A stretch of DNA of 64,000 nucleotides. It comes from Varroa destructor. Taxonomy: Eukaryota > Arthropoda > Arachnida > Mesostigmata > Varroidae. Below the pieces are notes generated by a model. The model was not told the DNA's origin and searched no databases. It was given only the letters and a program-made list of their open reading frames with translations. Where the stretch lies: the NCBI RefSeq assembly GCF_002443255.2, contig NW_019211454.1, forward strand, positions 33,462,061 to 33,526,060, read 5' to 3'. Below, piece after piece: positions 40,801-51,900 of the stretch. Positions within the stretch are counted from its first letter, which is position 1. Every line of letters starts with the position of its first letter. A program made the position numbers and the translations under genes.

Positions 40801-41206
40801 TGATGAAATCGCCTTTTCCAGGATACTTTTTATTCCCTAAAAATAGCACGTGCTCGGTGAAATGCGCCAGGCCCTGAAGTTCTTTGGGGTCGGACCATGA
40901 CCCAACTCGAACGCAGAGCGCGACCTCGGCATCCTCTAGCGTTAAATCAGAGGCGATCACTACATCCATTTGGTTTCGCAGCCGTAGACTAACATAGTCC
41001 GCCTTATCGACGATAGGCTTATGTGTGATCTCCTCATTTGATGCGACATGCAGCTCGTAATCGGTCGGCTGCACGGACAGTATAAGCACGAAGATCAGGA
41101 CGGCGGAGGCGAAAAGCAGTATGCCACCCGCGACCCTCGAGCTCGTTTGTCCTGGCAGCTTATCGCAGCCAGGGCAATTGCAGTCAGCCGACGACGAGCA
41201 CGGCAT
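31610..41206 (-). CDS. M16A metalloendopeptidase (insulin-degrading enzyme/nardilysin family), predicted type II membrane protein, five exons
   Basis: Gene-level entry; coding exons in transcript order are 41206-38920, 32938-32663, 32373-32303, 32097-31991 and 31823-31610, giving 984 residues (human IDE is about 1019). M16A enzymes are zinc peptidases that enclose and cut peptides in a clam-shell of four related domains. Seen here: a predicted membrane segment at residues 25-45, HFTEH at 115-119 (the two His bind zinc, Glu is catalytic), Glu189 and Glu196 in a VDSE context (Glu196 is the third zinc ligand, 77 residues after His119 as in IDE), and LRTKEQLGY at 833-841 in the inactive C-terminal half. 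The start is the first in-frame ATG; the frame stays open upstream but contains no earlier ATG before a stop. IDE lacks a membrane anchor, and the many N-glycosylation sequons after the segment suggest that the catalytic part faces outward or the lumen. IDE versus nardilysin orthology cannot be settled by eye. Confidence 0.88.
31991..32097 (-). CDS. M16 gene exon 4
   Basis: Encodes residues 879-913, VYLRQYINDLTEEQFNQHR and a Lys-rich tail, matching the IDE helix around the ENLTEEAF/EDMTEEAF motif of the family. Acceptor TGCATTCAG/GTT (phase 0); donor GAAAG/GTAATA (phase 2). Confidence 0.85.
32303..32373 (-). CDS. M16 gene exon 3
   Basis: A 71-base exon giving 24 residues, GLMTYVETK through NRIFHFMR, which align with the IDE segment GLRFIIQSEKPP to the next helix at almost identical length. 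The acceptor is a T-rich tract ending CCTAG (phase 1); the donor is ATGAGG/GTAAGT (phase 0). Several AGs further upstream are also in phase but lengthen the loop beyond the family norm. Confidence 0.8.
32663..32938 (-). CDS. M16 gene exon 2: C-terminal half-molecule with LRTKEQLGY
   Basis: Encodes residues 763-854. The core LRTKEQLGYGAGV is the conserved substrate-contact motif of M16A enzymes (Arg and Tyr correspond to IDE Arg824 and Tyr831). I placed the acceptor at TTACAG/CC because phase 1 then joins exon 1, and the distance from the GNI motif to the LPPGSLFHY segment equals that in IDE. Two upstream AGs, giving starts at 33016 and 33010, are also in phase but would insert over 20 residues absent from the family. 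The donor is CACG/GTTAGT. Confidence 0.85.
32939..38919 (-). other. Intron 1 of the M16 gene (5,981 bases)
   Basis: Begins GTAAGT at 38919 and ends TTACAG at 32939, after a pyrimidine-rich stretch. I found no nested gene I can support; open frames inside it (for example 34003-34209 plus, 34589-34813 minus, 36751-36936 plus) have no recognisable similarity. It holds a GAA run near 33504-33518, short A and T runs and an AT patch near 36280. Confidence 0.7.
38920..41206 (-). CDS. M16 gene exon 1: membrane anchor, catalytic N-terminal half and start of C-terminal half
   Basis: Encodes residues 1-762 plus one base of the next codon without an intron. Order: short Cys/Ser-rich N-tail (1-24), hydrophobic segment 25-45, then the peptidase. 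The stretch from GLAHFTEH to LFLGNKKYPGKGDF matches the IDE core, and SELQNVDSEY carries the glutamates. A PGHPQQMF motif and YYYSSNLMALGV follow as in IDE. The exon ends at ATC G before GTAAGT (phase 1). Without splicing the frame runs on to a stop at 38855. The start ATG at 41206-41204 has G at -3. Confidence 0.9.
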
Positions 41207-41480
41207 CTCCCGGAGGCTCGACGAGCGCTCTCCAATCGAAGATCCCTCTCGAATGATCTCTTCCACCTTCTTCTTCTTTCGTCCGGCGCCTTCTTTCTCT
41301 GTTCGCCGGCTCGACCATCGCCGCTTTCCATGAACGTCCGCAATCGCCAGCCGCTGCCATTAGCCACCACTGATGCCCGGTACCGCTGGCTACCGTTACT
41401 ACTTCCACCATCGGCGTCAGCGTTACCGACGCAGTCCGCCTACTAGGCAAACAGCGTGAGCCCACGCTGTCCATTTGTCT
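41207..41480 (-). promoter_or_regulatory. 5' leader / promoter-proximal region of the M16 gene with upstream ATGs
   Basis: GC-richer than its surroundings and directly upstream of the M16 start. On the minus strand an ATG at 41474 opens a 96-codon frame that overlaps the main ATG out of frame and stops at 41184; another ATG-started frame runs 41370-41095. If transcription starts upstream of 41474, these could lower initiation at the main ATG. No TATA box is evident. Confidence 0.35.
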
Positions 41481-41699
41481 TTGCGAGATGACGGTAGAAG
41501 GAGTTCTCCACCATTGTCCCGCTCGTTTCCTATTAGACAGACATGCTTATCTTTTAGCAACTCGATGGCGATTAAGGCGTCTTACGTACACCCTCCCTCA
41601 ATCACGTTATCGTCGCATGCACGGATGCAGAAGCCAGCAAGAGGAATTGAGCCGTGGACATATCATCTGCGAAATTAATAAGCAATATCGTATTGAAGC

Positions 41700-44600
41700 T
41701 CTGATTTGAGCTACTGAAGGGATTCTATTCAGTTCATCCTAATGGACCGTTCATCTAAGGCTGGAGGCTGCTTTCTCTAACAAAAATACAAAAAAAATAA
41801 GTTTTTTTTGTTATTATTATTGACAAATACGCTCTTAAACTGTATCTGGCAAAGGACATTTCGCACATTGTGATGAATATGAACTTCAAGCTTTGACTAA
41901 AACATTAATTCCTAGTCCTGGAGGTGGCCCGCGTCTGAAGCGTCACTACGTAACATATTCTAGGAGTTAAATTTTAAGAGGTATCTTGTCAGGATAAATA
42001 CTTGAAAACAAATACAGCGCTAACTATTTTCCTGCTAGCTTAGTCGTTCGTAATGCCAGCCTCATTAAAACTAATCAACAACGTTGTAAACGTCCAAATT
42101 AGTATATAGAACGTGAACCTTGTAATTAAGTGGATAATAATTGGCCACACTTTGGCCTTAATTATTACTTGACCAATGCTTGTCTAGATCCTGCTCCAGG
42201 TTTGACTCAGTCTATTTGGTAAATTAACAAAAAAACCGTGCTATGATCATACTTGATAAACAAGGCTAATTTGATCTCCGTTACAGGCAATAAAACACAT
42301 CCAAGAAAACAATTTTTTGTCTGGCACCTGCCTAATTATTTCGTATAGAAAGCAATGGAGTTTAATCACCTAATTTTTTAGCATCGTTTCTAATTCGCCT
42401 TTTCCGCTTTCTAATTAATCTCAACAAAAAAGATGCTAGCAATTGTCTACGCTTTATCTAAAACTGCCAATTAATTGAGTCTCCCATAAAAGGGAAGGGT
42501 CGTGCTTGTCGATTCAGTAACCTCAACAGAAGCTGCCCTAGAATCAAAATATTCCGATTTTGTCTTATGATTAATTGTGGGTTGTTTGCATCGAAGTCAT
42601 GATAATGGCACAGGCTTGTTTTGCTATTACTTCACCAACAAATTACTGTTCCTGCTTATGCCAGTATTTGGGCATTTAGAATGCGGCTTCATGCTGTGCC
42701 GGAAAATTTGTCGCCTGTAGCCGTAATCACAACTCGTTCTTAGAGGTCAAGTATTCCCTATCTAGCTTTATTAAAAAGCCGACTTTTTCGCACAAACCCA
42801 TCTAAGCCCACCTTGTGCGATATGGGTCTCTTCAATCGGTATTGTTTTAAAAATCAATGAACTGCTGTGAGCTCCTTCAAGACGGCTTCAAGAAGACCTG
42901 ATAACCAGTATTCTCAACGACTTTCTATATTGTCTTCTACGGTAGTATTTAAATATAAAGGCAGTTGTTTAGCGGATGGTGAGAAAGGTTTAGCCAGTGA
43001 TCCTTTTGCTATTTCCTTAGCGCTTAAGGATGGCGCTGAGGAGCAACTCGTCCTCCTTCCAAGAAACAATCACAGATGAAAGCACGCCAGCAGTTTCCTC
43101 TTGCATTGGTCACTCAAATACAGTAGCGGTGCGTGGTGCTTAGGACAGGGACCAGATAGCAGATGGCGTGTACTTGAGTGAGGGCAGTTTTTCTTTGATA
43201 CGTTTGATCCCTCGGACACGATAGCGTTGCCCATGTATCACTGAGTAAGCGTACTGGATAGCTCGTAGCTACAATGGCACTAACGGCGACATAAGCGCCG
43301 TTGCAGGGCTTCAAAGAAGAACAGATTTAAAAGATCCAGCCGATTTTCTTTTTTTCTTATGGCTCCTTGCTGTCTACGTCTAGTAAATATATCTCCGCTC
43401 TTCTTTGCTTGTTCCCATGTTCCAGGGGATTTAGTTAACTAGATATTACTTTCAACCATTTACTATAAACCTCTGCCTACGCACAGCTTTGTAGAAACCA
43501 CGTTTTGTGAAAACTGTCGCATAAATTTATGTCTATTTTTTTTTCGTACGCTTCGTTATAAATGTGCCCAGTTAACCTCTAAAGGGCTGTGATTAACGAT
43601 ATGAGATTACGTACTGTTAGTTGAATTGAAAGGGGTTTTTCCAATTATCAGGATCATCACATGTTTTCTACTGCGCGTGAAAAACTTGCCAGTTCTATCG
43701 TCGTAATCAGTCCTCTGCCCAATTTTTCAGGGCTGATGGTACAGCCAAGTTCTTCCTAAAAATCTCCAAGCCAACGATCTCGCTAAGGACAACCTGCAGG
43801 AAATTGTAGATCAGGTAAACAAAACGGATTTATCGTGCGATCCAATGATCACATGCTTCACTTATTGGGACAATAGATGGGAAACCAACTACACTGGTTA
43901 TATATAACACTTGAACAGAATACGGCAAGCACAGGGTGACAATACACTAACAAAGCCATTCTCAGAGGCTTATTAAGATGTACTAGCTCGATATGGCCGA
44001 CGGCGAGTCAATATCAACTAGCGACCAAGCGAAATTCACTTCCAAACCATGCGACGTTGTATGGTTGCTGGTGTACGTGGTACTCAATCCGCGTTAGTGA
44101 AGCATTGATACATCTATGAATCATGCTGCGTCAACAGGCTTCTATCCCATTAGTGAGATATGCTGCTCACTGGGTTGATAAACGGGACCCGAGCGCCCGT
44201 ATGAATGGCCGCCTCAAACCTGGTTGTGGCTATATAACGATTGCAGCTCCCCGTCCCATCGTTCATTCATCAGCTTCACGAAGAGCTGTAGACTCCGAAT
44301 GATCAGTCCCGTGTCGGCTACGTCGTGTTGCGCGGTTTAATGACCGTTACTTAAATGGCACGAGGTGTCTCAGCGCGTTTCTTTCGGCCTACCCGTCACC
44401 ATTGACGTGGGTCACGAAGAACGAAACTTCGTCAGTTTAATAATAGAAGTAAACAACGAGTAAGATTTGAAGATGGGCGTTCGGGTCTTCACAGCGCTAA
44501 TGCAGTGCTAGTGCACGAATATATTCAAAACACAAGAATCGACAAGGCGAATTTTGTCTAATCTGATGACTTACCAATCATGACTGTTCGTTCGTCAGCC

Positions 44601-45740
44601 ACTTTGTTACCCTGAGGTCGTCGCGGTCCCGCCGCTGCTTCTCGAAGGGATATAACTGAGTAGCTATTAAGAGGGAGGTGACAACGGCTTCTGATTGGGA
44701 TAAGGGCACTTGTTTTAATTACCAGAAACGACAGATGAAAAAGTAGGCTGCCAGACCCCCACTTGGAGCGACCAAAAGATGAACGCTGCTATTAACGTGA
44801 AGAACCGGCAAAAAGAAGAGACTGGCTGTACAACAGGTTAGTAGAAAACGTTACGTTACCGGTGCTGCTATGCATGATCTCGACGAGGCAAAAATCAATA
44901 AACGCACTATTTAGATGGTAGCATGGGCCTGCCGCAACGCAAACATTTGAGAACTGCGCCTATCGACTTCATCTAGGAAAAATCTATTAAGTGCTAAATA
45001 TGTCAAAGTTGATGAGGCAACTGTTGGTTCCAATTAGCATTGAACGAAGAACCACATTTTCCTATCCGACAAATGTGGAAATACGGAGCTGGCTGTTTGT
45101 CGTTGTCAACAACGGCTGTCTACTGTGAACACGGATAAACTCTCTGGCTGTTTTAATCTTTACCGCGTAACAAGTTCGCGAAGGATCAAGTTGACCAAAT
45201 CTCAACATACTCAAAAAGCTGGACACGGCTATATTAGTGTTTGATACGGTGATGAATATGAACGGGCTAGTCATTGCTTCTTCTGATTAAATTCGGGATA
45301 TTTTAATCAATCTTGCTTTCTATAATGAAGCCATTAATATGGGTAACTAAATAAAGCCCTTTGTTATTTCTGTGTATGCTGTACATACGTTGATTTTTTT
45401 TAAAGCAAAAGTGACGAAAAATATTACGGGAACAACTGATTTATTTTATAAAATCTTCGACGTGATACAAATCACCATTGACTTGCTGATCAAAGTAAGT
45501 AAAGAAGGGCCGTCTAAAGTTACCGCTGAGTTTATGAAGCTTAACAAAGGAAGCTTCCCTGCTCGTTGAATAGAAATGCGCAAAAGAAAGCAGCGCATTG
45601 CCAAGCATCACTAGACATTGCCATAACTGTGCACACTTTAAGATGTACATCAAACCGCCATCACACGTAATAAAAACTGTCTCATGAAATTTAAAAATAC
45701 TACAAATATACATGCAGTCCATACTAATAAATGAAACATT
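41700..45740. other. No supported gene upstream of the M16 gene
   Basis: AT-rich to 43.6 kb, then GC-balanced. Short frames such as 45062-45274 on the minus strand are unrecognised. Confidence 0.5.
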
Positions 45741-45742
45741 AC

Positions 45743-45927
45743 TCGTGTTCGCTGATTCACTCGCACTGCATAGTCCGCTTCAAGGACCGTGGCATCAACG
45801 AAGGCTGGGCAGGGAGGTGGGGGTGGTTGGGGCTCCGCTACTTTAATGGCGTAGTGTCTTTCCATTCGAAGCATTAGCTGTCTCGTGCGTTGCATCCGTA
45901 TAGCCCAGGTGAGATTTATTGTTTGAG
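45743..45927 (-). CDS. Candidate internal exon with proline run, unrecognised
   Basis: On the minus strand, a good acceptor (TATTACAACCCTCAG, phase 1) is followed by an open frame encoding RMQRTRQLMLRMERHYAIKV, five consecutive prolines and FVDATVLEADYAVRVN. It ends at CGA/GTAATG or, 18 bases earlier, CGA/GTGAAT. It lies 4.5 kb upstream of the M16 start on the same strand, but nothing links the two. Confidence 0.2.
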
Positions 45928-45999
45928 CTGAGGGTTGTAATACTAGCAAATGTCGCGTAGTGGTTCCAGGTAGAGGATACGATGCAATGCTGTTATCCG

Positions 46000-48900
46000 A
46001 GGATCGCCTCGCGTGACAGATAGCGCGCGGGCTAGAGCTAAGGAAACGTGCTTTTAGCGCATCACATCATGTCTCCAACACATAGCCGCCATCGCGTTGC
46101 CGACAGCTGTGTCCAATATTCTTTTGTCTGTTGTGATGCTTTGCTCTGCGCGCCAGCATCACCGTCATTGGCTACTCATTGTGTTTGTCATTCGACGTGT
46201 AAAGATGACCAACACGTGCGGCCGAGTCCAATGGGGAGACAACGATGATGGCAAGACACAACGAAACGACGGCCGCAGCAGAAAGACGACGTAGCCACAA
46301 CCAATTACCTCAGGGTGGGCAGGACACTGGGGCATCCGGGCTGCGGGCTATGGCAGCTAGTGCGATCGCCTGCCTGCGAGACGGCTCCGTTGTACCGTCG
46401 TTTATTAAGTCGATGCTGGATTTTTCACTCACCGTCACATACACACGACTGACATCGTTTTCTTACTACTAAAAACAGAATAATCAACTAGGCAGGAAGA
46501 TGGCAAGTGCTACATCTATAGCCTAGGGGACGCCAACAGCCGTCGCTACTTATGCGGCAGAAGAAACATAAGCGGAACACAATGACTGGCCCACGTACGC
46601 TGCATCGTATTTGTACTTGTGCGAACCATCAATACAAAAAATGCCATCTCTATTTACGAGGTAATTATTTTTGCTTGTCATCGAGATTAGCTTCGCTAGA
46701 AATTGTAGAGAATCCTGCTGGTGAGAAGTGTCTAACTTATTCACTAAAGGATATTGAAAAACGGAAGGCATCAGGGACCCGTTAGTGAAAACACAATAAT
46801 CCGTCGACGAATTGGAGCATCACATGTTTTATCCAGCTCAGAAGAATCCAAAAGGTAAAATTTAAAGATTATATTTTTATTATAAAGTCGACTCTTTACC
46901 GCTTCTAATGTTATTAGTAACCGAGAGCGTTTATTACCATGCGTTTATATAAAGTTACAACATATATATAAAGGTTTATTGTTCATCCGGAGCCATACTG
47001 CGGCGCGAAAAACCTGTTACAGCGATACGCCCCGTTTGCAGCCAATGAAGCACAATCAATGAAGTTTTCCCTTGCACATCAAAGCTAACATGACTCTGCT
47101 CCTTTTACCGTAGCCGCAAAACCGCATCTGTACAAACATTCAATTTCCATGTTTACAAGGACACCTGACGCAGTACTTTAGATCTCCCACTATTGAAGCT
47201 GTAAAGAAAGTTCATCAAATATAGTTCAATAAAAAGACCTGAAACACTGGTAGCGAAGCTAGCACACGACGAAAACCGATGTGCTTCACAAAACGTTACA
47301 GATAGATGTTTTTGTTATTCTGTTTATGGCTATCTACTGTGTCGATGAATTTTAGCGTCCTTTTTTTTTTCGTTTTGTTAAGGCTTACAAAGAAATTACA
47401 CGTTAAAATGTTAAGAACTGTGTTTTGTACGCGCGATCTTAAAGGTCGATCGCCTTCTAATAATGTATGACTATTTATTGAACAATTTAGCCCAAAATCG
47501 CATGTAACAAAGCTGTTGCATAATGGCGGTGATTCCGCAGGCGGCTTTGCACGAAGTATCCAGTTCATAATACTTCTTGCTAGAAACGGACTTATCTTTC
47601 TACAGCTGTGCTTGAAAATGTCAGTCCAAGGTAGAAAATACCGCTTCATAGATGCTATACGTATGACACCAGGTGCCCTTCATTTTTAGGCCGCGTTGAG
47701 ATCTTCGATTGCATTATATAACGCCATCGTCTCAAACTTTGCAGACTTTATAGGACCACTGGCCACTGTTATGTGGCATTAGTTGTAAGGTAATAGAATC
47801 AAGAAGCAGCTCACCATACATTCCCAAGAAGATAGTGAGAACAGGCTGTTGAGGGTACTTCGTCAGACATATAGCAGTAAGCAACTGTTATTGAATGCTA
47901 TGTGTTGGAGTCGAGGCAATGGTTAGTCGGTTTCCGAAAGCTGGGTCTCATTAGCAAGTCAAGTGTGTTTCATCTCCGAGCTAAGAACCGAACCCAGAAC
48001 AGTGTCTCCGTCTAAAATTCTGAAAAACAAGTGCGCCTTGTCTTCAAGGCCAAAAATATTGCTTTTTTAGTTCAGTGAGACTTTAGAATAAAATGTATTG
48101 TATCATCTGATAGGCGTGTCATGTCAACCCAGATGCGCTATGCGGAACTGCTTAAAGGAATGTCCAACAATCAAATCGCAGAAGGGATTTGAAATACGGA
48201 TTTGTAAAAAAAGTTCGCGTCTACGACTGGCTCTATAAGCCCTATCTCAAGAGCCGCAAAATAGGCGGGTCGTTCAGACGGGCTATTTTAGGTTAGTAGA
48301 CCCATTTCACGTAAAAAATGCTCGTCCATTGCTAGAAAATGAAAATGGTAACGGACACCTTCCTACTGAAAGCGCAAAAACTGTAGGCTTTCGATATCGA
48401 AAATAACAGTTTTTACAGAAAAGTACCAAAACATTATTTGTAATTAAGCTACTAGCTGCAGTAAAAACGGGGCTTCACCTAGCTAATTTGAGCAAACTTC
48501 GTGTACGGGCAATTTTGGCTGTCTCAAGTTTCCTGAAAATGATCATCGAACAATTCGAACACCCATCTACGCCACATACACCACTGCTAATAATGTTACG
48601 AGTTATTTATTGCAGACATGTAAAGCTACGTGTATGTACGCGTGAACACATGCAATACATATGTATCGGTATATCTTGGGACACGCGGCGGTAGCATATA
48701 ATTTAAGCAGTCAAATATATATTCTGTAATGATAGTAGTGTTCGCGATTCAGCTTCAAACGAATGTCAAATCTGGGCCGTTGAAAAAGTCAAATAATCCC
48801 CGGATCTCATCGCCACTTTTCTCGGCGTTATTCCTACTCAGTTTGGGAGACCGTAACGGTAAGTGCAGTAGCGTTGCCTGCGGGCGGTATTGGGTCGTCA

Positions 48901-51900
48901 ACTAATCGTAGCAGTCGAAGTAATGATCGAACGCGGTTTCATGCCACCGACTCGGATGTCCAACATTGACGCTGCATTAGCCTCCGCCGACACTGTACTT
49001 CTCCACCGTACGAATGAGCGTATGAGTACCGCACGTGAGCGACCCTTCTTCCTCTTCTTATTATGAGGAAACACGCTGGCCCTCTTAACGACGAACAGCA
49101 CGCGGCCAAGCAGGATAACCAGCAGCTAGAAGACGTCGGTTGTTGTCGTTCCTATCATGCAGACTGTACTGCGTGGCTAGCTGGATTGGCTCTGAGTGAG
49201 AGTGAGCAGGCGACAGCCGCTAACGTCTAGGTCCGTTTGGTATGGTCCGATCCAACGAATGTGATAGTCTTCATCACGGTGAAACAGAGGAATTGGCAGC
49301 CGCCGTTGACCCACCGTGGCGGCAGCTGCTACCATAGTTAATGTGGGTCGGGCGCCCGGGGCTAGCGCAGACCAACAGCCTTCAATAGGACGTCGATCGA
49401 CGAATCTCTGTTTATTGACGCTGCTATTGTTACGACTTTTACTGCCGGTCATGTCCGTCGATCTCTTCGATTGCTTTCGCTACGCACGTTATAGAGCGAC
49501 CGACGACCAATCAGTTGATCGCCCCTTGTAGGAAAAGACGCCCAGGCTGGGAATACACCGCGACCTTCCGATATCGCCATCCGTAACACAACAATAAATG
49601 TTACAGCGCAACAAACATTATTAGACAGACAAGCGACTAAGGTTATAGCGTAGCATCGCTTCAACGTAAACTGCTCATATCAAAACGTTCGCTACCGAAA
49701 ACTAATACATCACGAGTGGGTGTCACAGAGTATTCATTCGGATAGGCAGACAAGCAAGTGATCGTGTGAGACAACAGTCCATGAGCTAAAGCCAAGACAT
49801 CGGTGCACGTATCTTCTTAATGAAAGACAACTACTGCTTCATAGAAAGCTTCTAAAAATCACACACAAACGTATCTTGCTTGTACGTCACTTCACTTCTA
49901 GCTTCTATTGTGTCAGCGAACCGTTAAAAAGGGAAAGTGAACATTTTTAATTTTTCTAGGACGCTTACACAAGAATTACTCGGTTGTTTTGATGAGTTCC
50001 GCAGAAAATGCTTAAAATGTCGTCACCCCCATTACACGCAAATATATCAGCCTGCGAAGGCTTTGAATCAGTTATAAGCGGCTGTGTTTGTCTTCAGCGC
50101 GTAGCTGCCGATGAGAAGCTGTACAATTAGTTCTATCTCACAGTTGTCCTTTTTCGAGTGACCGTTCTCCCACCGAAGCAGAAACTAGATCTTCAAGATC
50201 TCCCACTTATCGTAATTATCGAATGAAGCTCCGGATACTACACGTGACACTTGGCATCGCTTTGGGTGCAGATGAGCTTTTCGGGCAAACATGAAGCGGT
50301 TCGATTATTTTCAAATGAAAACCCTTAGGCAAAAAGCATGAGCTACCTGTATGTCTTACAAGCTGTATTAGGACTTGTTTTACAATGTTCCGAACTAGTG
50401 TTTCTTCTAATATGGCTGGCTACCTGTTTTGCAATGGCCTGTTCGATATCGTAGTCCTCGAACGATGCCACAATTGCCGGGACGGAGAAGGAAGCTCACA
50501 GAAAATAGTAAGCTAATTTTGAATTCGTTGAAAGATTCGCTTGCGGAGCATTCCCATTTTTTTTCCTTAATAGAATGGATTCTGAGCGAATGATCTTTTA
50601 ATAAGCGATTTCGAGTATTATATCGTCTTGCGGCCTTCTCTGAATCAATTGTTTCTGCTGTTCCCTATTTATATCTATGCACTTGTCAATATCCGCGTCC
50701 ATATCATGCATGTCTTTATGTACTTAACCTTGTAACTTCCTGCTCTGTCTGTTAGTTACTTATAACTTCATCAGGTGTTGATTTCTTTTCAAGCCTCAAG
50801 ACCTACTCGTTCGCCCAACCCACCCTGCTCTCGGAAATCATACTCACGCTCGTCTCCGAATTCCGCTCCCAACTGCCTGGCCGACTGAGCCCCTAACGCG
50901 CGTTTTTTTTTTACACCTTTACAACCAGCCAGTCCTACACATCATAGGTAACTGCGTTCCTTTACTACAACTGGTTTCTCCTTGCTTATATGCCGTACAC
51001 TACATCTGGTTATTAGTGAGCTACAGGACATTAGGTAACTTATAGTAAATATGGGATAACGTTATCTAGTTACTATAACAACCTCTGTCAATAGAGTTTG
51101 AACTGGAACTGAATATCCTATTATGAGAGCTCATCTCCTCGTAGTGAAGCACACTGATTAACCGGTAGTTTGATTCGTGTGTAAATTTCAATTAAATGAG
51201 TAATATAACAGATAAAACGTTGTTTTTTTTTCCTTACAACATATGCAAGGTCTGTGTATATGCGTGTACCGTGAAGGTTTTGGGAAGCTTTCCCCTAGCA
51301 ATTCAAAAAGATCTCCATGGATTTGCTCTACTTTTCCGGCTAGCCTGAACTGAAGGTCAGCTGAAGAGTAGCTGTGTACAAGCTGTGCTCGTCGAAATTG
51401 ATTTTATTAAATAAGCTGTACTAGATAACCGATCACCGGCTAAATTACTAACACAGCAGAGCCCCCGAAACGGAGAACTGGTGATACCAAATGCTGCCAG
51501 TTCTGTGTTTGATTGTTGCTAATTAGATAGATCATCGATTTATTGTCGACATAACAGAAACTGAGTTTCATACTGTATAAGGAATCAGTATCTGTTTAGT
51601 AGATGCTCAATGATTTCCTCGCTTTTATTTGAAGATCGTTCCGCGTCAGGCTTCTTTGTTGCCTGATAAAGTAACTGGCAATACTGAACATGCTATAGAG
51701 GGAAGTAGGCTTTTTTCCATTGAACCGCCATTCGCTTCAAATGTGACGATGCCAATTTTAGTCGACCTGATGCCAGCTTATCAAGCACAGTTCCTTTAGA
51801 CTGCCCCTCAGCCAAAACCATGCTCACTTTAAGTTCCTCTAAAAGAAATGTTCAGCTTCTGGATAACTCTCCATAAACACACTTAGGCAGTCTTTGATCA

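Noticed and set aside
41048..41446. 132-codon plus-strand frame
   Set aside because: Antisense shadow of the GC-rich first exon and leader of the M16 gene.
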